A stretch of 64,000 bases of DNA, taken from positions 186,001-250,000 of the forward strand of contig NZ_FMAH01000003.1 of NCBI RefSeq assembly GCF_900094545.1. The letters run 5' to 3'. Position 1 is the stretch's first letter, and each line of letters begins with the position of its first letter. The notes beneath the pieces are model-generated. The model saw nothing but the letters and a program-made list of their open reading frames with translations. It had not been told where the DNA came from and did not search any database. Made by a program: the position numbers and the translations under genes. Positions 27,291 to 36,531 of the stretch are shown here, in pieces. This stretch comes from Martinezella miluonensis (GTDB lineage Bacteria > Pseudomonadota > Alphaproteobacteria > Rhizobiales > Rhizobiaceae).

Positions 27291-28161
27291 GCGGAACGGA
27301 TTTCAATCGCACCATATCGAGAAATGCGGTCATCGCGCTCGATGTGTAAGCGTCCGAGCGACGCACGAACAGCGTATCCACGAGCGATCGTTCCGGCGGG
27401 AGCTCGTGAACCGCGACCCTGCCCTCCTGCCATGCGGAGGCCACGATGCCCTTCGGAAGAAGGGCGATGCCGACGCCTGCCGACACGCAGCTTATGATGG
27501 CGTCCAGTGAGCCGAACTCTAAAGGCTTTGCGGTGACGATGCCCATCTCCGCTAAAAGCGCTTCCAGTCGCTGGCGATAGGAACAGCCGATCTGGAAAAC
27601 GATGGTCCTGAGGTCGGTGATCTCTACCAGATCATCCATTGAGCGGACGGAGCGGGAGGTAACGAGAACGAGTTCCTCCTGAAATACTACCTCGTGCTCC
27701 AACTCCGGATGGCTGACCGGCCCCGCTACGAAGGCACCCTCAAGCTTGCACTCCAGTACTTCGTCAAGAAGCCGGCGCGTCGTGCCAGTGGTGACAACAA
27801 GGCGAACTTCCGGATAAGTCATGGCAAAATGGCTGAGTAGCGGAGATAGTCGCAAGGCGGTTGTCGTCTCCAGGCTGCCAAGAAGCAGCGCTCCACTCGG
27901 CGAGCCATCGTCCTGGGCGGCATTGCGCGCATCTGCGAGAAGCTTGGTAATGCGTCCGACGAATGGCAGGATGCGCTGCCCGGCAGGCGTGGTCGACACG
28001 CCGCGGGCGTGCCGTTGAAACAGGCTGACGCCCAGCTCCTCTTCCAATGTCCGGATGCGCGCCGTCACATTCGATTGAACCGTATGCAGCTCCTGGGCTG
28101 CCCTGTTCATGCTGCCGTGCCGGGATACTGCCTCGAAGACCCTAAGATCCGATATGTCCAT
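27274..28161 (-). CDS. LysR-family transcriptional regulator
   Basis: A 295-residue LysR-type regulator. The winged helix is at 1-60 (MDISDLRVFEAVSRHGSMNRAAQEL, QSNVTARIRTLEEELGVSLF) and the periplasmic-binding-like effector domain at about 90-290. ATG 28161 is chosen since the family N-terminus begins there; an upstream in-frame start would add 12 unrelated residues. It is divergent from a YbfB-type transporter gene (28266), which it probably regulates through the palindrome at 28170-28186. Its 3' end overlaps the M14 gene by 17 bases. Confidence 0.9.
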   Translation of the reverse strand: MDISDLRVFEAVSRHGSMNRAAQELHTVQSNVTARIRTLEEELGVSLFQRHARGVSTTPAGQRILPFVGRITKLLADARNAAQDDGSPSGALLLGSLETTTALRLSPLLSHFAMTYPEVRLVVTTGTTRRLLDEVLECKLEGAFVAGPVSHPELEHEVVFQEELVLVTSRSVRSMDDLVEITDLRTIVFQIGCSYRQRLEALLAEMGIVTAKPLEFGSLDAIISCVSAGVGIALLPKGIVASAWQEGRVAVHELPPERSLVDTLFVRRSDAYTSSAMTAFLDMVRLKSVPLSSKP

Positions 28162-28169
28162 GCTTAACC

Positions 28170-28186
28170 TATCTCCATTTGAGATA
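28170..28186. promoter_or_regulatory. LysR-type box between divergent genes
   Basis: TATCTC-CATTT-GAGATA is a perfect 6-5-6 inverted repeat containing the LysR T-N11-A core, 9 bases upstream of the LysR start. Further ATCTC/GAGA half-sites follow (TTCTC at 28191-28195 and ATCTC around 28234), which suits a recognition site plus activation sites for the divergent transporter promoter. Confidence 0.55.
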
Positions 28187-28265
28187 ACTATTCTCATAAT
28201 AAATCAATTTTAATGATATATCCAGCGACGTATTATCTCAAGCAGTGATAGCTAAGAGAGTTCAC

Positions 28266-29531
28266 ATGACTAGGATTGCCGCTCCCGAAATCGATCGCAG
28301 TCATTCGACAGCAAAAACCGCCTGGCGGGCCGTCTTATCGGCATTTTGCGCCAGCCTCATCGGCATTGGGCTGGCGCGTTTCACCTATACGCCGCTTTTG
28401 CCGGCGATCGTCGATGCGCATTGGTTCGACCAGTCCGCTGCAGCCTATCTCGGCGCCGCGAACCTTTCCGGCTATCTGGCGGGCGCATTGCTCGGACGCC
28501 CGATGGCAGCTCGTATTTCTATTGTCTCCATGCTGCGGATCATGATGCTTGCGGCAACGGCGGCTTTCTTTGCTTGTGCTTTCCCCATCGACTTCGCCTG
28601 GTTTTTCGCATGGCGCTTCGCAGCTGGTTTTGCCGGCGGCGCTTTGATGGTGTTGGCAGCGCCGACCGTGCTACCGCTCGTCGCGCCTTCCCGCAGAGGC
28701 CTTGCCGGCGGCGTGATCTTCATGGGCATAGGCGCGGGTGTCGCGCTATCGGGAACGCTGGTGCCGTTGCTCTTGCAACAAGGCCTGCGCGAGACATGGC
28801 TCGGCCTCGTCGCGCTCTCGCTACTGCTGACCGCTATAGCATGGACCGGATGGCCGCGGGACGGCGCGGCATCGCCCGCACCAATCCAACATCACGCCCA
28901 AGTGCCCGCCCGGGGGACGCTACGTGCCCTCTATATCGAATATGCATTGAACGCTGCCGGCTGGGTGCCTCACATGATCTTTCTCGTCGACTTCGTCGCC
29001 CGCGGATTGGGAAAGGGCCTGCAGGTGGGCGCTGAATATTGGGTTCTGTTCGGGATCGGCGCGACAGTCGGGCCGATCCTCGCCGGCCATCTCGCGGATC
29101 GCACCGGCTTTGGCGCGGCAATGCGATTTGCCTTTCTGCTTGAAGCAGTTGCCGTTGCCATTCCCGCCTTCGGCCTTGGGCAGTCATGGCTCATCGCCTC
29201 GAGCCTTGTGGTCGGCGCCTTCGTGACCGGAACCGTGCCCCTGATGCTCGGTAGGATCGCAGAATTGCTGCCGCACCATCCGGCACAGCAGAAAGCCGCC
29301 TGGGGCATAGCGACGGTCTTCTTTGCATTATTTCAGGCTGCTGCTGCCTACGGGTTCTCCTTCATCTTCGGCCGAACCGGCGGAAACTACCAGATGCTTT
29401 TTTTCATCGGGACGGCCGCTATGATCCTGGCACTGGCAATCGACCTCACGGCTGCGGTGTTCTTCCGCACGCCGCAGCAACAAGACGATAACCAGGATGC
29501 AACAAAATCCGGCTCCGTCACCACGAACTGA
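28266..29531 (+). CDS. MFS transporter, YbfB/YjiJ family
   Basis: A 421-residue protein with twelve hydrophobic segments of the YbfB/YjiJ MFS group: GIGLARFTYTPLLPAIVD at TM1 and AYLGAANLSGYLAGALLGR at TM2 are characteristic. ATG 28266 is preferred for its AAGAGAG site; an in-frame start at 28245 would add seven residues. Divergent from a LysR gene, the usual arrangement for this family. Substrate unknown. Confidence 0.88.
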   Translation: MTRIAAPEIDRSHSTAKTAWRAVLSAFCASLIGIGLARFTYTPLLPAIVDAHWFDQSAAAYLGAANLSGYLAGALLGRPMAARISIVSMLRIMMLAATAAFFACAFPIDFAWFFAWRFAAGFAGGALMVLAAPTVLPLVAPSRRGLAGGVIFMGIGAGVALSGTLVPLLLQQGLRETWLGLVALSLLLTAIAWTGWPRDGAASPAPIQHHAQVPARGTLRALYIEYALNAAGWVPHMIFLVDFVARGLGKGLQVGAEYWVLFGIGATVGPILAGHLADRTGFGAAMRFAFLLEAVAVAIPAFGLGQSWLIASSLVVGAFVTGTVPLMLGRIAELLPHHPAQQKAAWGIATVFFALFQAAAAYGFSFIFGRTGGNYQMLFFIGTAAMILALAIDLTAAVFFRTPQQQDDNQDATKSGSVTTN

Positions 29532-29654
29532 AGCGAAGCACCAAGCGTGGATAAGCCACTTGGAAGAATCTGCGGAGCGTCGCCGGCGCGCGATTTTACT
29601 CCTCGCGTCATATCGTGCCCACTTGGTGCCAAAGTTTCGCGCGACTGAAGATTC

Positions 29655-30920
29655 ATGAAGCAATTTCTGCTTTCTCTAGCCGGCCTGTTTGCCATCTGCC
29701 TGGTGTCGATCGCGTCACCGGTGCAGGCACAAGGATTTGTACGGGCCGACCACAAGCAAATCGTCGATACCAAAGGTAATCCGCTGATCTTGCGCGGCCT
29801 CGGCCTTGGAGGCTGGATGGTTCAGGAAGGCTATATGATGGGCCTGTCCAACTTGAAAGCGCAGCATATCATTCGCCATCGCATTTCCGAGATCATCGGC
29901 AGGAAGAAGACCGAGCAGTTCTATCGCTCCTGGCGCGACAATGCCGTGACGAAGGCCGATATCGATGCGATGGCCAAATGGGGCTTCAATAGCGTTCGCC
30001 TGCCGATGCACTGGAACCTGTTCATCAAGACGATGCCCGGCCACAAGACGAATGGCCGTATGGTCTGGAACGAGGAAGGTTTCCGGCGCGTCGATGCGCT
30101 CGTTGGCTGGCTGAAAGCCAACGGCATGTATCTGATCCTCGACCTGCATGCAGCGCCCGGTGGCCAGGGGCACGATATCGCCATTTCAGATCGCAATCCG
30201 AACAGCCCTTCGCTCTGGGATAGCCATGTGAACCAGGCGGCGATGATCGCGCTGTGGAGCGAGATCGCCCGACGCTACAAGGACGAGCCGACCATTGCCG
30301 GTTACGACCTCCTCAACGAGCCGAATTGGGGCTTTCAGGACAGCCACGATAAAGGCGGCTGCCGTGAAACCGGCAACGCGCCGCTACACGATCTCTACGA
30401 ACGCACCATAAGAGCGATCCGCGCTATCGACAAAAATCACATGCTGATTATCGAAGGCAATTGCTGGGGCAACAATTACGCCGGCGTGCTGCCGATCGCG
30501 GACAGCAATACGGCGCTGAGCTTCCACAAATACTGGACGCCAACGACGCAGGAATCCATCGAGCCTTTCCTGAAGCTGCGCGAGCAATACGACATGCCGC
30601 TTTGGAACGGCGAATCCGGTGAGAATACCAATGACTGGTATATCCGCGCCGTCGCGCTGCAGGAAAAGAACGGCATCGGCTGGTCGTGGTGGCCGCTGAA
30701 GAAGATCGGCCGGGGCAATCCCCTCGAAATCAAGGAAAACGCAAATTATCGTCGCCTGACCGCCTATCTCCACGGAGAAGGAAAAAAGCCTTCGGCGAAA
30801 GACGTTTTCGCGGGATTGATGCAGCTGGCAAGAGACAGCCGCTTCGACAGAAATATCCACCATCAGGGTGTTATTGACGCCTTGCTCGGAGCCTCCCGTG
30901 TATCAGGCGCTCCGAACTAG
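29655..30920 (+). CDS. Secreted glycoside hydrolase family 5 (cellulase-like)
   Basis: A 421-residue protein with a signal peptide (KQFLLSLAGLFAICLVSI, cleavage near VQAQG) and a GH5 (beta/alpha)8 barrel. Landmarks are WGFNSVRLPMHWNLF, LDLHAAPGGQ, the acid/base Glu222 in DLLNEPNWG, His/Tyr in SFHKYW, and nucleophile Glu320 in WNGESGE. It should cleave beta-1,4 or beta-1,3 glucans or mannans outside the cytoplasm. It stands alone, 123 bases after the MFS gene, with no terminator or clear partner. In rhizobia such enzymes can act on plant wall or on their own polysaccharides; which applies is not shown. Confidence 0.88.
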   Translation: MKQFLLSLAGLFAICLVSIASPVQAQGFVRADHKQIVDTKGNPLILRGLGLGGWMVQEGYMMGLSNLKAQHIIRHRISEIIGRKKTEQFYRSWRDNAVTKADIDAMAKWGFNSVRLPMHWNLFIKTMPGHKTNGRMVWNEEGFRRVDALVGWLKANGMYLILDLHAAPGGQGHDIAISDRNPNSPSLWDSHVNQAAMIALWSEIARRYKDEPTIAGYDLLNEPNWGFQDSHDKGGCRETGNAPLHDLYERTIRAIRAIDKNHMLIIEGNCWGNNYAGVLPIADSNTALSFHKYWTPTTQESIEPFLKLREQYDMPLWNGESGENTNDWYIRAVALQEKNGIGWSWWPLKKIGRGNPLEIKENANYRRLTAYLHGEGKKPSAKDVFAGLMQLARDSRFDRNIHHQGVIDALLGASRVSGAPN

Positions 30921-31536
30921 ATACCCGCGTGATACACTCGGAGCTTCTCGAAACGACCCATTGCACGGAGCTCAGTATCATTTTCAGACCGATGGCCTTT
31001 TGGCCTAAGCCCACAGCACCTGCCACCGATAGGCATCATGCTCTAAGCGGCGGCCGCAGTCTCTCGATCATCAAACTGGCATCCCTTTCTTGCCGAACCT
31101 GCTGTTAGTCGATGAAATGTTCCGCAACGATAGCGACGCAATAGCTGCGGGGGAACTCGCAAGGTTGATGCTTAACTTATTGCCAGCAGCAGTCTGGCAA
31201 CTTGCATCGTGCAAATGGGAGTGCGGTATATTGACGGAAGTCCGTGATAACGACGTTCGTTCTCTGCGCTATCATCTCGGAAACATCCGCCTTATCTAGC
31301 CTGCTCTTCGTGCCGGACTATATCTGCGTAAACTCTATTCGTTCATCCCTGCATTGAGAACTCGACGGGTAGTCCGTGCTGATGAACATCGCGATCAACT
31401 GATGCATCCCGATATCCCAAGCGAGCTCATAACCATGTTGGTAGGATCGTTCGATTTTATGCGTCGCGCATATGAACATTATGACCGATGTCTTCGGACG
31501 GCATGCTCTGGTGGTTTAAGTAACGACCTCAAAAGA
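30921..31536. other. Gene-poor stretch
   Basis: No open frame here looks like a real gene: the longest plus-strand frames (31090-31299 and 31354-31578) have no recognisable family and no good ribosome-binding site. An inverted repeat GTGTATCA (30898-30905) / TGATACAC (30930-30937) at the end of the GH5 gene might help end its transcript. I see no tRNA, IS end or other element. Confidence 0.5.
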
Positions 31537-31566
31537 ACGGCGCCCAGCAATCTAGCTGAGCGCCGT
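31537..31566 (-). terminator. Second stem-loop downstream of AT-hook gene
   Basis: ACGGCGC (31537-31543) pairs with GCGCCGT (31560-31566), and CAGC with GCTG inside it, across one mismatch and a 6-base loop. On the minus strand it is followed by TCTTTTGA. It may be a second, tandem terminator for the gene at 31632-32180. Confidence 0.45.
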
Positions 31567-31603
31567 GGACGCCGATGAAATAGTTGAGGCCTGCTGGAAT
31601 AGA

Positions 31604-31630
31604 TAAAGCCCGCACGAGGCGGGCTTTATT
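31604..31630 (-). terminator. Rho-independent terminator, possibly bidirectional
   Basis: AAAGCCCGC (31605-31613) and GCGGGCTTT (31619-31627) form a 9-bp stem with loop ACGAG, flanked by A/T on both sides. It begins two bases after the stop of the minus-strand gene at 31632. Confidence 0.8.
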
Positions 31631-31631
31631 C

Positions 31632-32180
31632 TTACCCGGCGGCGGCTTCAGCCTTTGGCTTGCGGCCCCGCTTCGGCTTCTCTGCCTCGGCAATTGCTGC
31701 AGGAGCAGCCTTCGCCTTAGTGACCTTCGGGGAGGATTTGCTTGCAGCTGGCTTCGCCGCAGCCGGTTTTGCCTTTGCCTTGGAAGCGGCCGTATCGTCA
31801 CCCGACTTGGCTGCTTTCAGCAACGCGACACGACGCCTACGGTTCTGCTCGAGCGCCTGCTGAAAGCCCGCATCCTTCTCCGCGTGAAAGGCCAGATCCT
31901 CGAGAAACTCTGCCACTTCCTTGACGGATTCGACGACGATATAGCTCAGCCCGGCACCGGCATTGACCGAGTCGCGACCAACCGTGACGCCGAAACCGCC
32001 GGGGACGCGCTGGAACCAGGTGGAACGCCACTTCTTGAAGCCGGCGACGTCCTTCTCATACTCTTCCAGATATGCTTTCTGCTCCGCTACTCTCGCTCGA
32101 AAGGTATCGACTACATTCCGCGCTCCAGCCTTGGGCTTTTCAGCCTTTTTCGAAGACCATTTCTCCAGAAAGTTTGCCAT
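31632..32180 (-). CDS. Small basic protein with AT-hook-like tail
   Basis: A 182-residue protein of no family I can name. Residues 1-110 look globular and charged (WSSKKAEKPKAGARNVVDTF, FKKWRSTWFQRVPGGFGVTVG, SYIVVESVKEVAEFLEDL). Residues 115-182 are an Ala/Lys/Pro-rich histone-H1-like tail ending KPKRGRKPKAEAA, which contains an AT-hook core (RGRKP). The features point to a DNA-associated protein, but this is inference. It has a GAAGAGAAACG site before ATG 32180, its own strong terminator, and an AT-rich upstream region with imperfect repeats at 32268-32290. It is isolated from catabolic neighbours. Confidence 0.7.
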   Translation of the reverse strand: MANFLEKWSSKKAEKPKAGARNVVDTFRARVAEQKAYLEEYEKDVAGFKKWRSTWFQRVPGGFGVTVGRDSVNAGAGLSYIVVESVKEVAEFLEDLAFHAEKDAGFQQALEQNRRRRVALLKAAKSGDDTAASKAKAKPAAAKPAASKSSPKVTKAKAAPAAIAEAEKPKRGRKPKAEAAAG

Positions 32181-32589
32181 TGTCCGTTTCTCTTCAGGTT
32201 AGCGTTTCGTCCAGGCGGCCGTTTGTTCGGAAGCGATAACCGAGCTGTTCCACATGGATAACGACATATATGTATAAGATATGTGTATAATGGCAACATT
32301 ATCTGTCATCATCGTTAGTAGATGCGCTTCAGCGTCTCTGCAATTTCCAACTTCCGGTCTTGATGAAATACTAATCTTGCGGGGCCGAGCACTCATGTTG
32401 ATCGGCTCTTGCTAATGCCTGGATGGGAATATCCAGCCGCCTTTAGCTGAAATAGAGCGCGTGACTAGCGGATGCTGCAGTGCAACAGCACTCCTTCATC
32501 TACGTCGCCCCTTGCGAGGATAGGGCGATATGAGCTGCATTGCCGATATGTTGCCGGCATTTCGTTGTCCGGCAAACTCGCAGCAGTTG
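32181..32589. other. Intergenic stretch with AT-rich repeat
   Basis: No gene is seen. The part next to the AT-hook gene (about 32260-32300) is strikingly AT-rich and holds two imperfect copies, ATATGTATAA (32268-32277) and ATATGTGTATAA (32279-32290), which may be promoter or regulator-binding elements of that gene. The rest shows nothing recognisable. Confidence 0.45.
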
Positions 32590-32635
32590 CTCAAAACAAC
32601 GCTGGGAACCGGAGGATCTCTCCGCGTTCCCAGCG
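32590..32635 (-). terminator. Rho-independent terminator of the formaldehyde dehydrogenase gene
   Basis: CGCTGGGAAC (32600-32609) pairs with GTTCCCAGCG (32626-32635), and an inner GGAG/CTCC stem extends it. On the minus strand the hairpin is followed by TTGTTTTG. It lies about 50 bases past the stop at 32683. Confidence 0.8.
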
Positions 32636-32682
32636 CCAAGCTCATTTCTGTTAGTAAAGGTTCATGCGCGGCTTCTGCCCGC

Positions 32683-33870
32683 TCATGCAGCGTTCAGTTC
32701 TCCATGCGGATCGAGAACAAACTTCGTCGCCGCACCCTGGTCGAAGCTCTCATAGCCCTGTGCGGCGTCTTCGAGCGAGATGATCTTGGCATTGACGATA
32801 TCGGCAATCGGCAACCTGTCATGCAGGATCGCCTGCATGAGTTGCCTGTTGTATTTGATCACCGGTGTCTGGCCAGTATGGAAAGACTGCGCCTTCGCCC
32901 AGCCGAGGCCGAAGCGTAGCGACAGGCTGCCATGCTTCGCGGCAGTATCGACCGCACCCGGATCTTCGGTAACGTAAAGACCGGGAATGCCGATCGAGCC
33001 CGCCGCACGCGTGATCTCCATCATCTGATTGAGCACGATAGCCGGCTGTTCGCCACCGGAATGACCTCGGGCTTCGAAGCCGACAGCATCGATTGCGCTG
33101 TCCACTTCATTGGTGCCGACGACTTCGGCAATCATCTCGCCGAGGCGATCGCTCTTGGAGAGATCGATCGGCTCGAAACCAACCTTGGCCGCGTGCGCAA
33201 GGCGGTCCTTGTTGAAGTCGCCAATCATGACGACGGCAGCACCCAGGATGCGGGCGGAAGCAGCCGCGGCCAGACCGACGGGGCCTGCCCCTGCAACATA
33301 GACCGTCGACCCCACGCCGACGCCGGCGCGAACGGCACCGTGGAAACCGGTCGGCAGGATGTCGGACAGCATGGTGAGATCGCGGATCTTCGCCATCGCC
33401 TTATCGCGATCCGGGAATTTCAGCAGGTTGAAGTCCGCATAGGGCACCATGACATAGCGCGCCTGACCGCCAATCCAGCCGCCCATGTCGACATAGCCGT
33501 AGGCACCGCCAGCGCGTGACGGGTTAACCGTCAGGCAGACGCCCGTATCCTGCGATTTGCAGCAACGGCAGCGGCCGCAAGCCACATTGAAAGGAACCGA
33601 AACAATATCGCCGATGTCGAGCATCTCGACATCAAGACCTTTTTCGATGACCTGTCCGGTAATCTCATGCCCGAGCACCAGGCCCGGCATGGCCGTCGTG
33701 CGTCCGCGCACCATGTGCTGATCGGATCCGCAGATGTTCGTGGAGATCACCTTCAGGATCACGCCATGCTCAATGCGCCGGCCGTCCGGTGCTTCCAGTT
33801 TCGGGTCGTCGATATCGCGAACCTCAACCTTGCCGGGCCGCAAATAGACAACGCCTCTGTTCCCAGTCAT
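32683..33870 (-). CDS. fdhA: Glutathione-independent formaldehyde dehydrogenase
   Basis: A 395-residue zinc-dependent medium-chain dehydrogenase closely resembling Pseudomonas putida FdhA, which oxidises formaldehyde to formate with tightly bound NAD and needs no glutathione. Catalytic-zinc residues Cys47 (ICGSDQH), His68 and Glu69 (GHE) are present, with structural-zinc Cys98, 101, 104 and 112. The Rossmann motif GAGPVG and the FdhA-type insert GGEQPAIVLNQMMEITRAAG are also seen. AGGAGAT precedes ATG 33870. Monocistronic, with a terminator at 32590-32635. It likely handles formaldehyde from demethylation reactions. Confidence 0.92.
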   Translation of the reverse strand: MTGNRGVVYLRPGKVEVRDIDDPKLEAPDGRRIEHGVILKVISTNICGSDQHMVRGRTTAMPGLVLGHEITGQVIEKGLDVEMLDIGDIVSVPFNVACGRCRCCKSQDTGVCLTVNPSRAGGAYGYVDMGGWIGGQARYVMVPYADFNLLKFPDRDKAMAKIRDLTMLSDILPTGFHGAVRAGVGVGSTVYVAGAGPVGLAAAASARILGAAVVMIGDFNKDRLAHAAKVGFEPIDLSKSDRLGEMIAEVVGTNEVDSAIDAVGFEARGHSGGEQPAIVLNQMMEITRAAGSIGIPGLYVTEDPGAVDTAAKHGSLSLRFGLGWAKAQSFHTGQTPVIKYNRQLMQAILHDRLPIADIVNAKIISLEDAAQGYESFDQGAATKFVLDPHGELNAA

Positions 33871-34501
33871 GCCATCTCCTCCTTGGTTTAACGCTGATCG
33901 TCGTTACTAGCGATCGCTCGCAAGCGCCTTCAGATCGGCCCGCTCCTCAACGGGCTGAACAGCAGCAAAACGGGCACGGATGCCGCGATTTTAGCGACAC
34001 CCCTGTCCGGAATAGGTATAACCGACCGGACGAGAAGCAAGAGGTGAACGGAGCTTTCCATTCGCCCCCAGATCACTCACCGCGATCAGTCAGGCCTGTC
34101 GTCAAGGCTGATGTCCGACTGCGAACTTGCCCAATGGCACTGTCTCGACGGCTTCCGGCCCGTCGGCCAGCACTGTGTTCGAGACACTTAGTCCGATACC
34201 ATATACGGGACAGCGCCGACCTGCGGCGTGTTTCCCGACTATCCATCGAGGACATCTCGATGGCACCTTGACCACTGCTAGAAGATCACGCCTAGGGGTA
34301 TGGCGCGCACGGGAAAACGACATCGGTACCCTGCAAGACGACATGGTGCGCTTTCGTCTCCGATCGCGGTCAGAGCAAATGCAGGTTCAGTTCATAATAT
34401 CCGCGCAGGACGGCGGCACCGAAGAATTGACAGGCAAGACGACGCTCGCTGCATCGCCTGCGTCGAAGATCAGAACCGTTTTCCGGCAAGCCCTCTCCCG
34501 G
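33871..34501. other. Gene-poor stretch
   Basis: About 630 bases between the formaldehyde dehydrogenase start and the 3' end of the beta-galactosidase gene. It must contain the fdhA promoter near 33871-33980. Short frames on both strands (for example 34102-34344 minus) have no family I recognise and no convincing start. Possibly decayed coding sequence. Confidence 0.4.
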
Positions 34502-34533
34502 AGGCAAGTTGCCGATGCGACGGCAACTTGCCT
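34502..34533 (-). terminator. Stem-loop after the GH42 gene
   Basis: AGGCAAGTTGCCG (34502-34514) and CGGCAACTTGCCT (34521-34533) form a perfect 13-bp stem around ATGCGA, 18 bases past the beta-galactosidase stop. There is no T-run; likely a terminator or 3' stabiliser. Confidence 0.6.
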
Positions 34534-34551
34534 AGATCATCGCGCAATCAA

Positions 34552-36531
34552 TTACTTGATCGCCGCATCCTGGGTCGACTGAATCCAGATCGCCACGTCG
34601 GCCGGCGCAACACTTCTGCCGCCGACGAGGAAGGTCGCATCAGCTGCGGCAGGTGCGCTCGCGGTGGCACTGCCGTAGTTGAAGGCGAAATGCAGCTTGC
34701 CGCGTCGCGAAAGACGCAGATCGCCGAGATCAGGCAGGCTGCCGACATTCGCCCAGGCGAGCGTGTCGCCCATCAGCTTCAGCAGGAATTCGTCGCGCGG
34801 AAGCGTTGCGCAGTAGCGCGCCTTTTCATTGCCGATCAGAGCCGGTGAATCGGGGCGATAGTCTCCTTGGAACGTTGCCAGCACTGTTTCCGTCGTCCGG
34901 ATCGTTTCCCGCCATCTGGTCGTCTGATGGCTGGTATTGCCATAGAGCACGGTCTCAGCCTGAAACGCCGGCAGGGATTCGACACGCGTAACCCGGAAGT
35001 CGAGAAGATCGCCAAGCACGCCCGGCGGCAAATCGCCCGGAATATGCATGTCGCGCGTCTTGCTACCGCTGCGGGGACCGAACAGAACCTTCACGTCCGA
35101 TGCCTTGAGCCGGGCAATAAAGTCCGCATCGGGGATGACGAGATCCGGCGCCACCACCAGTCTGTATCCATCGAGATCGCAATGTTGCCCGATGAAATCG
35201 ACATCGACACCGAGGCGCGAGATAGCGGAATACCAGTCAAGCGCAATGGCGGAGGCGGCATAGTCACGCCCCTGCGGCAGGGCACGAGTTGCGAAACGTG
35301 AGTCATAATCGAGCAACAGCGCGACGGAAGCCTTGCCGCGCTTTTCGCCCTTCGGCAGCCGCTTCATCTCCGCAATGACCTGCGCCACTTCCTTGAAGCC
35401 CTGATCCTCTTCGCTGTTGGGCAGAAGAAGGCCGGCATGGAATTGCTCCTGCGCAAACGGCGCCTGCCGCCAGCGGAAATATGACACCATGTCGACGCCG
35501 TGCGCATAGGCGAGCCATGTCCAGAGCCGCACCATGCCATCTGCCGGCGACTGATTGTGCGAAGCCCAGTTCACCGGTCCCGGCTGCTGCTCCATCACCC
35601 AAACGCGACCACGGCCGACTGCACGATAAAGATCGTGGTTGAAAGCAGGCTGATCGGGGTCGCCGACCCGCAGATAGCGCTGCTTTTCCTCGGCACTCAG
35701 CCGGCCATTGATAAGCCCGCCCATGGGATAGACGTCCCACGAGGCGATATCGATGTCTTCGCCGACCTTGTAGTGATCAAAGTCGGTATTCTGCGACATG
35801 AAATTATGCGTCACCGGCCGGCCAGGCGAATGGCGGCGAATGATGTCGACCTGCGCCTTGTTGAAGCTCTGCACCTGATCCGAGGAGAAGCGGAAGTAAT
35901 CGACGAGATGCGTCGGGGTCGGCTCCTCGACCAGATTGTTGGGCAGATCCACCTCGTCGAAGCTGTTGTAATGCATGCTCCAGAATGTGGTGCCCCAAGC
36001 GCGGTTCAGCTCTTCCACGGTGCCATATCGTTCGGCAAGCCATTCGCGGAAAGCGTGAAGGGCCGCCCTCGAATAGCTGTGAATCGTGTCGTGATCGCCG
36101 TACTCGTTGTCCGTCTGCCAGGCGTGGACGAAGGGATGCGCCCCATAGCGCTGCGTGACCGCCTCGGTGATGCGGGCAGCCTCCAGGCGGTAGCGCTGGC
36201 TCGAAAAGCAATAGTGCCGGCGTGCACCGAATTTGCGCACGACGCCACGCGCATCGACGGGGAGGATATCGGGATAGCGATCCACCAGCCACTTCGGAGG
36301 CGCGGCCGTCGGCGTGCCGATGATCACCTTCAATCCCGCCTTGCCGAGGACATCGACCGCCTCGTCGAACCATTCCCAATGGAAGACGCCGGATTGCGGC
36401 TCGATGCGCGACCAGGCGAACTCGCCGATGCGTACCCAGGCGAGCCCGAGTTCCACCATGCGAGCGGCGTCCTCTTCCCATTTCGCCCGTGGCCATTGCT
36501 CCGGATAGTAGCAGACACCAAGCTCCAGCAT
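34552..36531 (-). CDS. Beta-galactosidase, GH42
   Basis: A 659-residue family 42 beta-galactosidase starting LELGVCYYPEQWP. The acid/base Glu143 lies in WQTDNEYGDH and nucleophile Glu314 in WVMEQQPG; the barrel is followed by the trimerisation and C-terminal domains. ATG 36531 is chosen because AGGAGG lies five bases upstream and the family N-terminus starts there, although a longer frame runs to 36606. No signal peptide, so it cleaves terminal beta-galactosides inside the cell. The gene lies downstream of the kinase/lyase fusion with its own operator at 36653-36664, matching the operators of the amino-acid ABC operon. Confidence 0.93.
   Translation of the reverse strand: MLELGVCYYPEQWPRAKWEEDAARMVELGLAWVRIGEFAWSRIEPQSGVFHWEWFDEAVDVLGKAGLKVIIGTPTAAPPKWLVDRYPDILPVDARGVVRKFGARRHYCFSSQRYRLEAARITEAVTQRYGAHPFVHAWQTDNEYGDHDTIHSYSRAALHAFREWLAERYGTVEELNRAWGTTFWSMHYNSFDEVDLPNNLVEEPTPTHLVDYFRFSSDQVQSFNKAQVDIIRRHSPGRPVTHNFMSQNTDFDHYKVGEDIDIASWDVYPMGGLINGRLSAEEKQRYLRVGDPDQPAFNHDLYRAVGRGRVWVMEQQPGPVNWASHNQSPADGMVRLWTWLAYAHGVDMVSYFRWRQAPFAQEQFHAGLLLPNSEEDQGFKEVAQVIAEMKRLPKGEKRGKASVALLLDYDSRFATRALPQGRDYAASAIALDWYSAISRLGVDVDFIGQHCDLDGYRLVVAPDLVIPDADFIARLKASDVKVLFGPRSGSKTRDMHIPGDLPPGVLGDLLDFRVTRVESLPAFQAETVLYGNTSHQTTRWRETIRTTETVLATFQGDYRPDSPALIGNEKARYCATLPRDEFLLKLMGDTLAWANVGSLPDLGDLRLSRRGKLHFAFNYGSATASAPAAADATFLVGGRSVAPADVAIWIQSTQDAAIK

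Noticed and set aside
31090..31578. Small genes in the gap after the GH5 gene
   Set aside because: Frames of about 70 codons with no recognisable motif or start signal.
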